From contig CAWICN010000001.1 in the NCBI GenBank assembly GCA_963834725.1, positions 5,580,001-5,644,000 of the forward strand: 64,000 bases of DNA, in the 5' to 3' direction. Source of the DNA: PALSA-693 sp963834725. Its GTDB lineage: Bacteria; Actinomycetota; Acidimicrobiia; Acidimicrobiales; Palsa-688. The position numbers were made by a program, and so were the translations under genes. Every line of letters begins with the position of its first letter. Position 1 is the stretch's first letter. This document shows positions 27,791 through 36,941 of the stretch, piece by piece. The notes beneath the pieces are model-generated. The model worked only from the letters and a program-made list of their open reading frames with translations. It was not told the origin of the DNA and did not search any database.

Positions 27791-28576
27791 ATGGATGACC
27801 GGTTCGATGTCGTCTGTGAGGTCGAACCGGCGACCGGTCCCGATCTGCGGTTGGTACGTCATCAGATCGGAGTACTCAGTTCCATCTCCTCCGCGTTCCT
27901 CATCCCTGACAATCACATCGGTCGGGCGACAGTGTCGAGCATCGCCGTGGCCCACGAGGTGCTGTTGATGGGTGGCAGAGCCATCGCGTGCCTCAACGCT
28001 CGGGATCGCAACACGTTGGGTTTCCGCCGAGATCTGCTTACAGCGGCGGCCTACGGCGTTCGCGAGTTCCTCTTCGTATATGGAGACCGGCCAGAGTCGG
28101 GACGGCGATCCGACGATCTGACTGTCCGGACGATGATCGAGCAGGCCCGCGTCTTCGCCGCCGAGCACTACGCCGATGGAGACAGCATCCGTATAGGAGT
28201 GTCGTCGGGACTCTCCCCCGTGCCGACATGGAAGAACGAAGCTGACTTCCTCTTCGCCCAAGTCGGCTTTTCTTGGGATCAGCTACTGCGCTGGCACGAG
28301 GCACTTACCTTCACCGGGCCGGTGTACGCCGGGGTCATGGTGGTTGCCAGCGCTGGGATGGGTCGGAAGCTAAGCGCTGGCATCCCAGAACTCGCGGTCC
28401 CGGAGTGGCTGCTGACGAAGCTGGCCGACGAGCCCTCGGCTGGCGTGAACTACGCCTGCGAGATGGTCTCCCAGGTTCGAGACTCCGATGCGTTCGACGG
28501 GGTACATCTCATTCCCGTTCGTCGCTATAAGGAGGTCGCTCAGCGGCTGGAGGGTCTGCTCCGCCCCACCCTCTAG
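27791..28576 (+). CDS. Methylenetetrahydrofolate reductase family protein
   Basis: 261 residues from ATG 27791. MTHFR reduces 5,10-methylene-THF to 5-methyl-THF with a flavin in a TIM barrel. Seen here are RFDVVCEVEPATGPDLR at the N-terminus, FLIPDNHIGRATVSSIAVAHEV, GGRAIACLNARDRNTLGFRRDL, FLFVYGDRPESGRRSDDLTV, FLFAQVGFSW and YAGVMVVASAGMGRKL. These fit the barrel strands and the substrate-binding Gln of the family, in a divergent actinobacterial form. An upstream GTG (27752) is in frame but adds an unconserved tail. It lies alone in island A. An island copy could back up methionine synthesis or act on another pterin. Confidence 0.8.
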   Translation: MDDRFDVVCEVEPATGPDLRLVRHQIGVLSSISSAFLIPDNHIGRATVSSIAVAHEVLLMGGRAIACLNARDRNTLGFRRDLLTAAAYGVREFLFVYGDRPESGRRSDDLTVRTMIEQARVFAAEHYADGDSIRIGVSSGLSPVPTWKNEADFLFAQVGFSWDQLLRWHEALTFTGPVYAGVMVVASAGMGRKLSAGIPELAVPEWLLTKLADEPSAGVNYACEMVSQVRDSDAFDGVHLIPVRRYKEVAQRLEGLLRPTL

Positions 28577-28750
28577 CCGCCCATAATGTCGTGCCGACAC
28601 CTCTGACAGGTGCTTGGCGGGTACAGATCAATCCATCTTGCGCCCGTGGCCGACCGAACCCATCCTCCAGAAGGCCGCTGATATTCGGCGATCTGCGTCA
28701 CCTCGGGCAAGCTGCGGCCGCGGGAAGCGATGCAGATCGTTCGATGCCGA

Positions 28751-29158
28751 TTAGGACCGGTGGGATCGAACGGTGACGCGGGGCAGTTCTTCGTAGGCGG
28801 AGCTGTCGGCGGTTACCACTTCCCGCTGAGTGGCAGTGGCGGTGGCGGCGATGATCAGGTCGTGGGCTCCGTGGGCTCCTCGGGGCCGCCCTTGCCGGCG
28901 TACCGCGACCAACAGCTCGGCGTGGGCTGTTGCGATGGTCTTGTCGTGTTCGACGATCGGAATCGAGCCCCTGACATCGTCGACGAACTGCTGGCAGTCG
29001 ACTCGGTGGGCCGTATCGGCAAGCAGCACCCCGACGAGTAGCTCGGCGACAGTGCCTGCCGCGATGGCTACCTCGTCGTCGGCGATCAGGTCGTCGAGGG
29101 ACGCCTTCGAGCGATCGGCGTCGACCAGGAAGGTTGTGTCCAGTAGGAGGCGGCTCAA
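28751..29158 (-). CDS. vapC: PIN-domain ribonuclease toxin VapC
   Basis: 135 residues. PIN-domain acidic residues are D7 (LLLDTTFLVD), E39 (TVAELLVG), D100 (GAHDLIIAATA) and D118 (VVTADS). VapC toxins cut tRNA or rRNA with Mg2+ when freed from VapB. The ATG at 29158 overlaps the antitoxin stop (ATGA), the usual coupled arrangement. Part of a toxin-antitoxin pair in island A, where it could stabilise the island. Confidence 0.9.
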   Translation of the reverse strand: MSRLLLDTTFLVDADRSKASLDDLIADDEVAIAAGTVAELLVGVLLADTAHRVDCQQFVDDVRGSIPIVEHDKTIATAHAELLVAVRRQGRPRGAHGAHDLIIAATATATQREVVTADSSAYEELPRVTVRSHRS

Positions 29159-29439
29159 CTGCGAGTCTCAATCTCCAGGAGTTCCCGCACTGACTCGATG
29201 TCGCGCCCGAACCCGGGGTCGCGGCGACGGCCGAGGAGCAAGACTTTGACGTCGGCGCCGCGGCCGGTGCTGACCGGATCAAGTTGGGCATCGACCCTTC
29301 CTCGGCGGACAATCGTGTTTCGCTCGCCTCGATGCTCTACGGCATCGAGGATGTCGGAGAAGTTCCTGGCTGCGTCGGTGGCACTAACCTCGGGCACGGA
29401 ATCAGATTCAGATATTATGCGATCAGAACGACAGCGCAT
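29155..29439 (-). CDS. vapB: Antitoxin of the VapBC pair (Phd/YefM-like N-terminus)
   Basis: 94 residues from ATG 29439, or 80 from GTG 29397. VPEVSATDAARNFSDILDAVEHRGE is the DNA-binding Phd/YefM-type start, and the C-terminal FGRDIESVRELLEIETRS would wrap the toxin. The GTG start begins right at the conserved segment and may be the true one; the bases between carry a CATAAT box. It overlaps vapC by four bases and abuts the truncated coupling-protein gene. Confidence 0.8.
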   Translation of the reverse strand: MRCRSDRIISESDSVPEVSATDAARNFSDILDAVEHRGERNTIVRRGRVDAQLDPVSTGRGADVKVLLLGRRRDPGFGRDIESVRELLEIETRS

Positions 29440-30245
29440 CCGATTATCCCCTTCATCGGGAACGGATCGTGCGACCAGCGGTAGATCTCCTTGGGAGGCC
29501 GTCGGTCCAGCGCCGCAGCGTAGAGCAGGAAGCGGACCACCGAGAGGGCCTGCTGCCGCCAGAAGGTTCCGTTTGCCACCCCTGACCGACCGATGGGCGG
29601 TACGAGCGCTTCTGCGCGCAGCATGGCCGTCCGCGGACGTTCACAACCACCCACGACCGACCAGCGCAAGGAGCGGATCGACCCGGGGCCGTCGGCCAAG
29701 CCTCGAGGGTCGAAGACCGCCACCGGGCCGCGCTGCTGGCGGGCGGCCAGGGTGACGGCGAGGTTGTCGGGCCGGGTGCTGGTGGTCACGACCGCACCGG
29801 GTGCGTCCAGGATCATGGGGATCACGATCGAGGTCCCCGTGCCGGAGCGGGCGGACCCAGGAGGAGGATCGAGTCCTCTCGATGCCCAGCAGGCGACACC
29901 GAGACTCCTGCCGATTCGGTAGCCGACGTCCGACACATCGGGACGGGTGATCGATGGCCGGAGCGTGGCGGCGCGGGCCAGCAGGATCCGGGAGCCCGCG
30001 GTCGCGATGATCTGGCGGTGCCTGGCCAACCCCTCAATCCGATCGGGTCGTCTGGTCCGGTTGCTCTCCCGAAGGACGGTTCGCCACATGAGCAGGCTCC
30101 CTACCGTTGGGACGGTCAGAACCAGGGCCGAGCCCGTCCAATTCAGAGGGGCCGTCCCGACCGGCCCATGCCAGGCGACGGTCGGGTCGGCGAAGTGGGC
30201 GAACGCCGCCAGGCCCGCGAGTGCCCTCCGGATCTCCTGCTCGCT
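29415..30245 (-). pseudogene. Conjugal transfer coupling protein (TraD/VirD4-like) fragment
   Basis: The frame shows a membrane-proximal segment (AFAHFADPTVAWHGP, then LNWTGSALVLTVPTVGSLLMW), a linker, and the nucleotide-binding region SIVIPMILDAPGAVVTTSTRPDNL, GPVAVFDPRGLADG. The Walker A reads as EDSILLLGPP in one frame and SGTGTSIVIP in another, so a frameshift near 29855 breaks the P-loop. The protein ends at KEIYRWSHDP, far short of the 500-600 residues expected, where vapBC begins, and its N-terminus fuses with a HemD fragment at about 30245. It is the only conjugation trace in island A. Confidence 0.7.
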
Positions 30246-30870
30246 CGACGGGCTTCGGCATGCGCAGCTGGCTTGTTGCAGCCGAGTCCTGGGGCATGCG
30301 CGAGGCGTTGATTGGAGCCCTCGGTCAGGCCCGGGTCGCCAACCGGGGGGCAAAGGCAGCCTCGGCCAACACCGCCGCCGGGCTGACCGAGTGGTGGCGA
30401 GCGCCCCATGAGCGCCTCGATGAGCTGATCGGGCGAGTGTCGGCCGAGCCGCTGGCCTCCGCCGGCTGGTGCTCCAGCTCCACGGCGTCGCCGTTCCCGA
30501 CGCCGTCGCCCGGCTCGCTGACGACGGGGCCGAGGTCATCCAGGTCGATGCCTACCGGCTCAGCGTGCCCGCCGATCCCGCTCCCGCCCAGGACCTCATC
30601 AGGGCGGCATGTGCCGACCGGCTGGCAGCCGTTACCTTCGTGACGGCGCCCGCCATCCACAACTTGTTCGTGTTGGCACGGCAGCTTGGCCATCACTTCG
30701 AGCTACGCAGGGCACTCAACGATCGGGCCGTCACCGCCTGCGTCGGCCCTGTGTGCGCCGAGGGGGCGATCCAAGAGGGCGTGCTCCATCCGCTCGTCCC
30801 CGCCCGGGCTCGGTTCGTGCCCATGATCCACGCTCTCACCCATCACCTTGTCGAGGCCCGCTCGGTGTGA
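30245..30870 (+). pseudogene. hemD: Uroporphyrinogen-III synthase (HemD) fragment, frameshifted
   Basis: The middle and C-terminal parts of HemD, which cyclises hydroxymethylbilane in heme and corrin synthesis. STGFGMRSWLVAAESWGM, then GAKAASANTAAGLTEWWRAPHERLDEL lie in one frame. After a shift near 30460, LQLHGVAVPDAVARL, VTFVTAPAIHNLFVLARQL, VTACVGPVCAEGAIQEGV and MIHALTHHL follow in another. The first 60-70 residues are absent and the 5' end abuts the coupling-protein fragment head to head, so this is a recombination relic. Confidence 0.75.
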
Positions 30871-31131
30871 GCGCAGCGCTTGCTGTCGCGCTCGAACGTA
30901 CCAGTGTTCCGGCGAGCAGGCGCTGTCGAAATCCTGTTCGCTTGGTGGCATCCCGATACGACCGTGCCCACTGACCAGCACCATCCGAGATCGCCGCAAA
31001 TTTGGCGGCGTCAAACAGTCGCGTCGTGTCCCCTATAGCGCGTCCCCGAACCCCCATCCACCCTACGCCCTATAACGCCGGGTCGCGCGGGCTGTGTCAG
31101 ACCTGGTCGGCCAGCTCAGTCGTGGACCGTC

Positions 31132-31665
31132 TTAGACGTTGATTACCGTTCCTCCGGGAAAGCTTCGGGACTCGGCCAGTTCCAGGTGCAAAGGATTGGC
31201 GAGGTCCTTGGAAAGGGTCATGCCGTTGCCTAGGGCGACGGGTGGAATGACGAGGTTGTACTGGTCAATCGAGCGGAACCTGGACAGCGCTTGGACGAAC
31301 GCAGCCCCACCATGGGCCATGATGTCGCCTCCGTCCTCGTGTTTGAGCGCAGCAATCTCCTCAGCAAACTCGCCGCGGGCGATGCGCGTTCGCGGCCAGT
31401 CGGCGGTCTCCAGCGTCTTCGAAAACACCACCTTTGGAAGGTTGTTCATGAAAGCGGCGTACTCGCCTGTGGTGTTCGGCCAGTGCTGGGCCATAGCCTG
31501 GTAGGTGACTCGACCGACGATGTGGGTGTCAACCCTCTCGAGGGCAGCGACCTTCCACGCCCGCACCTCGGGATGCTCTTCGGGGAGCCCCCAGTCAAGA
31601 TTGGCACCCACTCCGGCAACGTAGCCATCGACGGATACACCCATCTGCAAGACCACTTGGCGCAC
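31132..31665 (-). CDS. Dihydrofolate reductase family protein (RibD C-terminal-like)
   Basis: 177 residues with the DHFR/RibD-C fold: VLQMGVSVDGYVAG at the N-terminus, DTHIVGRVTYQAMAQHWP, KVVFSKTLETADWPRTRI, GGDIMAHGGAAFVQALSR, DQYNLVIPPVALGNGMTLF-like (here GMTLSKDL), and a C-terminal LAESRSFPGGTVINV. The family binds NADPH; the substrate is unknown and true folate reduction is doubtful. The start is GTG 31665, with AAGGAGG seven bases upstream. Single gene. Confidence 0.88.
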   Translation of the reverse strand: MRQVVLQMGVSVDGYVAGVGANLDWGLPEEHPEVRAWKVAALERVDTHIVGRVTYQAMAQHWPNTTGEYAAFMNNLPKVVFSKTLETADWPRTRIARGEFAEEIAALKHEDGGDIMAHGGAAFVQALSRFRSIDQYNLVIPPVALGNGMTLSKDLANPLHLELAESRSFPGGTVINV

Positions 31666-32099
31666 CGAATCCTCCTTGATTAGCGTCCTCGCTGCGTATT
31701 CGGTAGGCAGACGAGGGCAGAGTCCGGAACTAATCGGAAGCGATCGGGTCCGGCGCCAGCGTTGTGCAAGCTCGGCAGCCAGCGGTTTCCTCGATCAGAG
31801 ACCACAAAACGGATCGGTAGACAGAGTCATCCCATAGCGTCACCTTCCAGATGGCGACCACCCGCCGTTTGATCGCCGGTTTGGGGTCACACCGACGCTT
31901 GTGCGGAGTGCCAACGTACCGGACTTCGATTGCACAAAGTGGCGAGTATGGCTTAAGAAGCGCCTATCGGGAGACCCTTGATCCGATTTGGGGGCACCTG
32001 GGGCCAACGCCAGGAAACGTGGGCGGCTGACGGGAACTTTGATGGATGGTCAGGTGTTCGGCGAGATGAGCCTTCATGTCGCAGGGGCGAACCGTCCCC
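31666..32099. other. Intergenic region between the DHFR-like gene and aceA
   Basis: 434 bp containing the 5' region of the DHFR-like gene and the region downstream of aceA. No gene or clear terminator seen. Confidence 0.4.
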
Positions 32100-34364
32100 T
32101 CAGCTCTCCTTGCGGATGAGCTTGCTGAGGGCTCCGCCCACGTCGTCGGTGAGCGTGTCGACTGTCGCGGTGTTGACCTTGGCGACGATGATCTGGCCCA
32201 CCTCGGTGTTCACGTTGGAGTAGATGCCCTGCTCCGCCATCCGCTTGGTCTGATTGTCGTTGTCCTCGGTTGGTGTGACATAGTGGACCGTGGTGACCCG
32301 GTAGCGCTTGAGGACGTAGAGGTGAAGCAGGGTCATCAGGCGCTTCTGACGCAGTTCGGAGTCGAACGTGTTCTGGTCCCGGACCGACAGGATGACCTGT
32401 CCATGGCGGTCGGTGGTCGGAGCGAAGACGAGGTTGGCCTTTCGGTCGTCGTCGCCGCCGCTGCCCAGCACCGACAGTTCGAGTACGTCGGCTCCGTCGC
32501 GGCTCGGGCGCAGGCGTACCGTGAAGGGCTCCTTGATGCCGTAGACCTCCTTCCACTCGGCGAGCCAGTCCTCGAGCACCTTCTTGGGAAGCTCGGTTTG
32601 TGCGAGGTGCTGGACCTGCGTCGAGCCCTTGCCCATGGCTTTCGTCGTTGCGGTGCGCGCCGACGATGCCGCCAAGGCGGCGTCGAGGCGAGGACCGCCG
32701 ACGTGGGTCTGCGGCGTTCGGTAGGGCGACTCGAGCAGGCGGATCTTCCGTTGGACCTGAGCCAGGGCCAGCATGCCGTCCTCGAGAAGGGCCGTCGCAA
32801 ATTCCTCGGCTGCGACACCGTCGATCTGGTGGCCACCGTAGGTGATGAAGTTGAACACGAACCCGGCCTCGCCCAGCTTCTTTGGAAACTCGCGCATCTC
32901 GTCGTCGGTCATGCCGGTCGAGTCCCAGTTGAACGACGGTGAGAGGTTGTAGGCAAGCATCTTGTCGCGGAACTCGGCGTGGATCGCCTCGGCGAACTCC
33001 TGCGCCTCGTGGATATCGGCGGACGCAGTTTCCATCCAGACCAGATCGGCGTACGGAGCGACCGACAGGGACTTGCGGATCGCGTAGTCCAGGCCGCCGC
33101 GGACCTGGTAGAAGCCCTCTGGAGTGCGGGCGACCTCGGCGTCCCAGTAGAAGTCGATGCCGAGTTCTCGGGCCTCGGTGCGCACGGCCCAGAACGAGGC
33201 CGTCGCGGCGAAGGCGCTCCACTCCTCTTCGCTGATGGGTGTCTCATCGCCGTCTTCGACCTGGTTCTTCAGGGCAGCCAACACTGCCTCGCCGATGGTC
33301 ATGAGACCGGACTCGGCCTCCCAGCGTCCGACCATCTCATTGGCGACCTTGTCGTAGGCTTGCTCGACGACGGGCTCGTCGGCGCCGGCGGTCTCTTTGG
33401 CTGCGGCACGGGCCAAGGCAGCGATGCCCGTGCGATCGAGCCACGCGTCGGCCGCTGCGTATTCCTTGTCGGTGACCTTGTAGAGCGTGAAGCCGTTGAA
33501 GATATGGGCTCCTGCGTTGTAGAAGACACGCATCAGGGCCAGCGTCGTCAGTTTGTAAGACGGGATGTCGGCCCGGGTCGCCCCGAGGATGAAGGGGTGG
33601 TCCCGCTCGTCGCCGCTGTTGTCGAGGAGGTTCGCGGCCTCGGCATCGGTGCGGGCCACGATGATGCCTGGTACCCGCATGATGTCGAGTTGGAAGCGAG
33701 CGGCGTTGAGGCGCTTGATCTGTTCGTCCACGCCGACGAGAACCTTGCCGCCTTGGTGGCCGCACTTCTTGGTGCCGGGGCGCTGGTCCTCTATGTGATA
33801 GCCGGTGACCCCGACCTCGACGAACCGGCGGATGAGGTTCCGCACGGCGGCATCGCCGCCGTGACCCGTGTCGGCGTCGGCGATGATGAACGGTCGGTAA
33901 TCGGCCGGTTCGGGCGCACTCGCGAGGTCGGCGGCCGACAGGCGCGAGCGCTGGTATGTCTGATTCCTGTCTGCAGTCAAGAGGGCACGCACAATGGCCG
34001 ATGCCTCATCGGGCACCTGGGAGAGCGGATAGCTGGCCAGATCGGCACCCGGATCCTCCTGAATCGAGCCCTTGGCCGAGGTCGCCCAGCCACCAAGGTA
34101 GATGCCCTCGATGCCCATGCGCTTCATCGTCACAGCCTGGCTCGGTGAGTAGGGACCAAACGTGGTGATCGACTTGCGCACCGAGAAGAGCTCGCGCAAA
34201 CGGTCGTAGAACGCCTCGGCGTTGGCCCGGGCGACTGGGTAGCCGCTCTCGATGGTCCCTTGCTGCTCGGCCACTTGGCGGGCGGAGTAGAGGCGGGTGA
34301 TGCCGCTGAAGCGGTCACTGTTCATGTAGTTGCGTGCAGCAGTGACGTTGTCGTCGAATGTCAT
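32100..34364 (-). CDS. aceA: Isocitrate lyase, long form (ICL2-type)
   Basis: Cleaves isocitrate to glyoxylate and succinate in the glyoxylate shunt, and may act as methylisocitrate lyase. In its 754 residues, IADADTGHGG (161-170) and KKCGHQGGKVLV (199-210, catalytic Cys201) form the metal and active site; RTDAEAANLLDN and LAYNLSPSFNWD follow. The extra C-terminal domain after about residue 560 matches the long mycobacterial ICL2 (about 760 residues), where it senses acyl-CoA. This region includes VRLRPSRDGADVLELSVLG and VLKRYRVTTVHYVTP. It starts 11 bp after the malate synthase stop, in one operon. Confidence 0.95.
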   Translation of the reverse strand: MTFDDNVTAARNYMNSDRFSGITRLYSARQVAEQQGTIESGYPVARANAEAFYDRLRELFSVRKSITTFGPYSPSQAVTMKRMGIEGIYLGGWATSAKGSIQEDPGADLASYPLSQVPDEASAIVRALLTADRNQTYQRSRLSAADLASAPEPADYRPFIIADADTGHGGDAAVRNLIRRFVEVGVTGYHIEDQRPGTKKCGHQGGKVLVGVDEQIKRLNAARFQLDIMRVPGIIVARTDAEAANLLDNSGDERDHPFILGATRADIPSYKLTTLALMRVFYNAGAHIFNGFTLYKVTDKEYAAADAWLDRTGIAALARAAAKETAGADEPVVEQAYDKVANEMVGRWEAESGLMTIGEAVLAALKNQVEDGDETPISEEEWSAFAATASFWAVRTEARELGIDFYWDAEVARTPEGFYQVRGGLDYAIRKSLSVAPYADLVWMETASADIHEAQEFAEAIHAEFRDKMLAYNLSPSFNWDSTGMTDDEMREFPKKLGEAGFVFNFITYGGHQIDGVAAEEFATALLEDGMLALAQVQRKIRLLESPYRTPQTHVGGPRLDAALAASSARTATTKAMGKGSTQVQHLAQTELPKKVLEDWLAEWKEVYGIKEPFTVRLRPSRDGADVLELSVLGSGGDDDRKANLVFAPTTDRHGQVILSVRDQNTFDSELRQKRLMTLLHLYVLKRYRVTTVHYVTPTEDNDNQTKRMAEQGIYSNVNTEVGQIIVAKVNTATVDTLTDDVGGALSKLIRKES

Positions 34365-34375
34365 GATGGACTCTC

Positions 34376-36265
34376 TCAGTTCTCGCTGTCGAAATCGAGG
34401 TTGCGGGTGATACGGGTGCCGTCTTGGCCGAACGCGTCGAGGAACCTCCGGATCCGCTCTTCGGCCACGGACAGGTCCGTGACGTTGAGGTTGAGGTTGA
34501 GGAGGTCGATGTACCAGGGCGCTTTGACGGGCTCGAGCACGTAGGCCTCGACGATTGCCCGGGCGATGGGCAGCGTCGTGGCTTTTGAGTCGTCGTGCAC
34601 GTCGTTGCTGTCGGCTCGCAGGAGCTTGGCGTGCTCTTCCTCCAGTAGTTGCGCGAACAGCTCACGCGTCAGGGGTTCGCCCGCCTTGACCCCGCTGTCG
34701 GCGTCGTCGTCGGTGAATGCCGCTCCCTTGTGGAGCCATTCCCAGAGCACGGACAGGCGGATCTCACCGGTCGCAGCATCCTCCATTAGGTAGAGGACGC
34801 CGTCGTCGCCGAAGAAGTCGGCTGGCTTGAGGGCTGCGGCCTGGAAACCGCGACCGAACGCGTTGCCGTACTGCAGGCCGACGCTGATCAGGTCGCGAGC
34901 ACCCCGAACGGTACGGGGCGCGTCCTCGAGCGTCCGGAGTGCGGTGGCGTCCTGCGCCGTGTAAGTGAGGGGCGGGAACGGCCGGCCGAGCTGGTTGTCG
35001 TCTCCCACCTCCTGCCACACCGGCCGCATGACGTGCACCATCTTCCAGTGGGCCACCCACTTCCCAGAGGCGCCCTCGACCTGCTCGCGCCGCCCGCCCG
35101 ACACTGCTCGTTGCATAGCGGCGTCGACGGCCGCGTCGGTGCCGACCGGGATGTTCGCTTCCATGCCGCCTTGCCAGAGCGCGTAGTGTCCGTTGAGGTC
35201 GGGGGTGTTGACCGCGCGGCGGACGCGGTCCTCGTAGACCCGCATGTACCCGTAGGTCATGGTGATCGCATCGATGTTGGGGTTCAAGAAGTCGGGGTCC
35301 CAGGCGAGTGCGTCCGATACCGAGTTGATGTAGTCCCATCGACCGGTGTTGAAACCGACGAAATGGCGCCCGAGGGCGGCGCGGATCTCCATGAGTTGAT
35401 AGCACGCTTCGAGCTGTTCGACGAGGACGTAGACGAGGACGGTGCCTCGGTCGAGGCGAAGGTGGTCTTCGATCGTGTCGAGGATGGTGGCCCAGTGTGC
35501 GGCTTCGGAGGCTGTCTGGATCTTCGGCAGGTAGAGAACGACCGAGCGTCCCTGGCCGCGCAGCGTCTCTGCGTTGTTGGCGAGGTACAGCGTAGCGTCG
35601 GCCATGCTGGCGGAGTAACCGTGGCCGTCCTGATGGGCGATATGGCGGTCGTCGAGATGGAGGCCACGGGCTCGGAAGATGCGCGTGGTCACCTGCAGCT
35701 GCTCGTGCCAGTCGGCGATGATTTCCCGGCCGTGGAAGTCGACAGCCCAGTTGTTCATCTCCCCGGCAACGACCTCGGCGACGTCATGGAACTGCGGGTC
35801 GCCGGCGAAGGCCAGCTTGATATTCCGGATGTTGTCCAGAGACATGGTGTCGACTTGGCCCAAGGCGTCCTCGCCATCGAACATCCAGCCGTCGGCCCCA
35901 GACAGCAACGCGTAGGCGACATTGCGCAACCCCGATGCCGTGGATGCGCGGGGCTTGGTCGCTGGCCCGGTGCCCTGGATCCACTGGCGCTGCAGGTCGT
36001 GGGGGATCACCGCTCCCTCGAAGCGGCCGGCCCGAGCATCGGCAACTGTGATGGTGGTCCCGTCGATCACTGCGGTCTCGGGCAGGAAGCTGAGGTGTTC
36101 GCCATCGGCGGCTCGTCGTCGGCGGCGATCGATTCGCGAGTGCATGAGCTCCAGGCGTCGCCCGTCGAGGGGAGCGAGAGCTTCCAGAGTCGCCAAGGCT
36201 TCGGGAGTGTAGACGTCCGGATACCCGTCCAGAGCGGTCCGGGAGATCGTGATGGGGGAGGGCAT
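34376..36265 (-). CDS. aceB: Malate synthase
   Basis: Condenses glyoxylate with acetyl-CoA to malate, the second shunt step. In its 629 residues, DGWMFDGEDALGQVDTMS, HQDGHGYSASMADATLYL, VVLYLPKIQTASEAAHW, VLVEQLEACYQLMEIRAALG and ITMTYGYMRVYEDRVRR carry the Mg2+ and CoA sites of a TIM-barrel malate synthase. The extended length is unlike the 530-residue form A, so the subtype is uncertain. The ATG start is at 36265; no strong Shine-Dalgarno. With aceA it allows growth on acetate or fatty acids, an unusual core pathway to find inside a tRNA-bounded island. Confidence 0.93.
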   Translation of the reverse strand: MPSPITISRTALDGYPDVYTPEALATLEALAPLDGRRLELMHSRIDRRRRRAADGEHLSFLPETAVIDGTTITVADARAGRFEGAVIPHDLQRQWIQGTGPATKPRASTASGLRNVAYALLSGADGWMFDGEDALGQVDTMSLDNIRNIKLAFAGDPQFHDVAEVVAGEMNNWAVDFHGREIIADWHEQLQVTTRIFRARGLHLDDRHIAHQDGHGYSASMADATLYLANNAETLRGQGRSVVLYLPKIQTASEAAHWATILDTIEDHLRLDRGTVLVYVLVEQLEACYQLMEIRAALGRHFVGFNTGRWDYINSVSDALAWDPDFLNPNIDAITMTYGYMRVYEDRVRRAVNTPDLNGHYALWQGGMEANIPVGTDAAVDAAMQRAVSGGRREQVEGASGKWVAHWKMVHVMRPVWQEVGDDNQLGRPFPPLTYTAQDATALRTLEDAPRTVRGARDLISVGLQYGNAFGRGFQAAALKPADFFGDDGVLYLMEDAATGEIRLSVLWEWLHKGAAFTDDDADSGVKAGEPLTRELFAQLLEEEHAKLLRADSNDVHDDSKATTLPIARAIVEAYVLEPVKAPWYIDLLNLNLNVTDLSVAEERIRRFLDAFGQDGTRITRNLDFDSEN

Positions 36266-36941
36266 GGGCCTAGTTCATCACGTCGGCGGTCTGTGGTGTG
36301 TCGCTGAAGACCCCGCGGCCCCGGGATGTGCCAGTCCAAGTCGAGGTACGTGGCCAGTGCCAGCGCTCACAGTATCCGTGAACCTCGACCCTCAAGAGCG
36401 CCCTTCGTATCGTCGAACCGCCTTTCGACGGCGAGTCGCCGGGCTCATCCCCGACCTACGAGCGGCACGGCTATCACCCACGCAGGCCCGCTGGTCTCTC
36501 TCTAGCCCGCCGAACCGGTTCACAGACGGGTCTGCCCCATGGGATAGCCACAAGCGCGTCTTTCCGTCGTCTGCGGTGCCCGAGAATGTCCAAAAACGCC
36601 CCGCGGCCGTGTCGCGACATCCCACCATCGGACTGCCTCGAACGCCGGTTATATGCGGACGTCGCTGAGGCAGCAATCCCGGGAACTGGTTACCTGGATC
36701 GAGCGCCCCACGGGGTGGACGTTGGGGCCCGTCCGATCCGGCTGCATGGCTCCGCAGTCCAGCCGCGGCCGCGGAGAGCGTTCGTGCTGGGACCTCCCCG
36801 ATCGAAGCCCCTGCCCAGGGGGCGCGGTCTGAGCAGCGAGCGGCCGCCATTAGCTTCGAGGGAACGGCCACGACGAGCCTCATCTGGGTAGCCTTTCGAA
36901 TATTGGGCCATTTCCGAAAGGCGACGGTGTAACGTGGGTCT
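36266..36941. other. Divergent intergenic region with a diverged copy of the island-end segment
   Basis: Between aceB (minus) and the HTH gene (plus). Positions about 36650-36863 align imperfectly with 62164-62374, sharing blocks such as tatgcggacgtcg and ctgagcagcgag. This shows an older duplication extending beyond the 502-bp repeat. No ORF is supported. Confidence 0.6.
36891..36922. promoter_or_regulatory. Inverted repeat, candidate operator of the HTH/toxin pair
   Basis: GCCTTTCG (36891-36898) and CGAAAGGC (36915-36922) are exact reverse complements, 19 bases upstream of the ATG at 36942. The position suits autoregulation by the HTH protein. The second toxin copy at 62388 lacks it. Confidence 0.55.
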
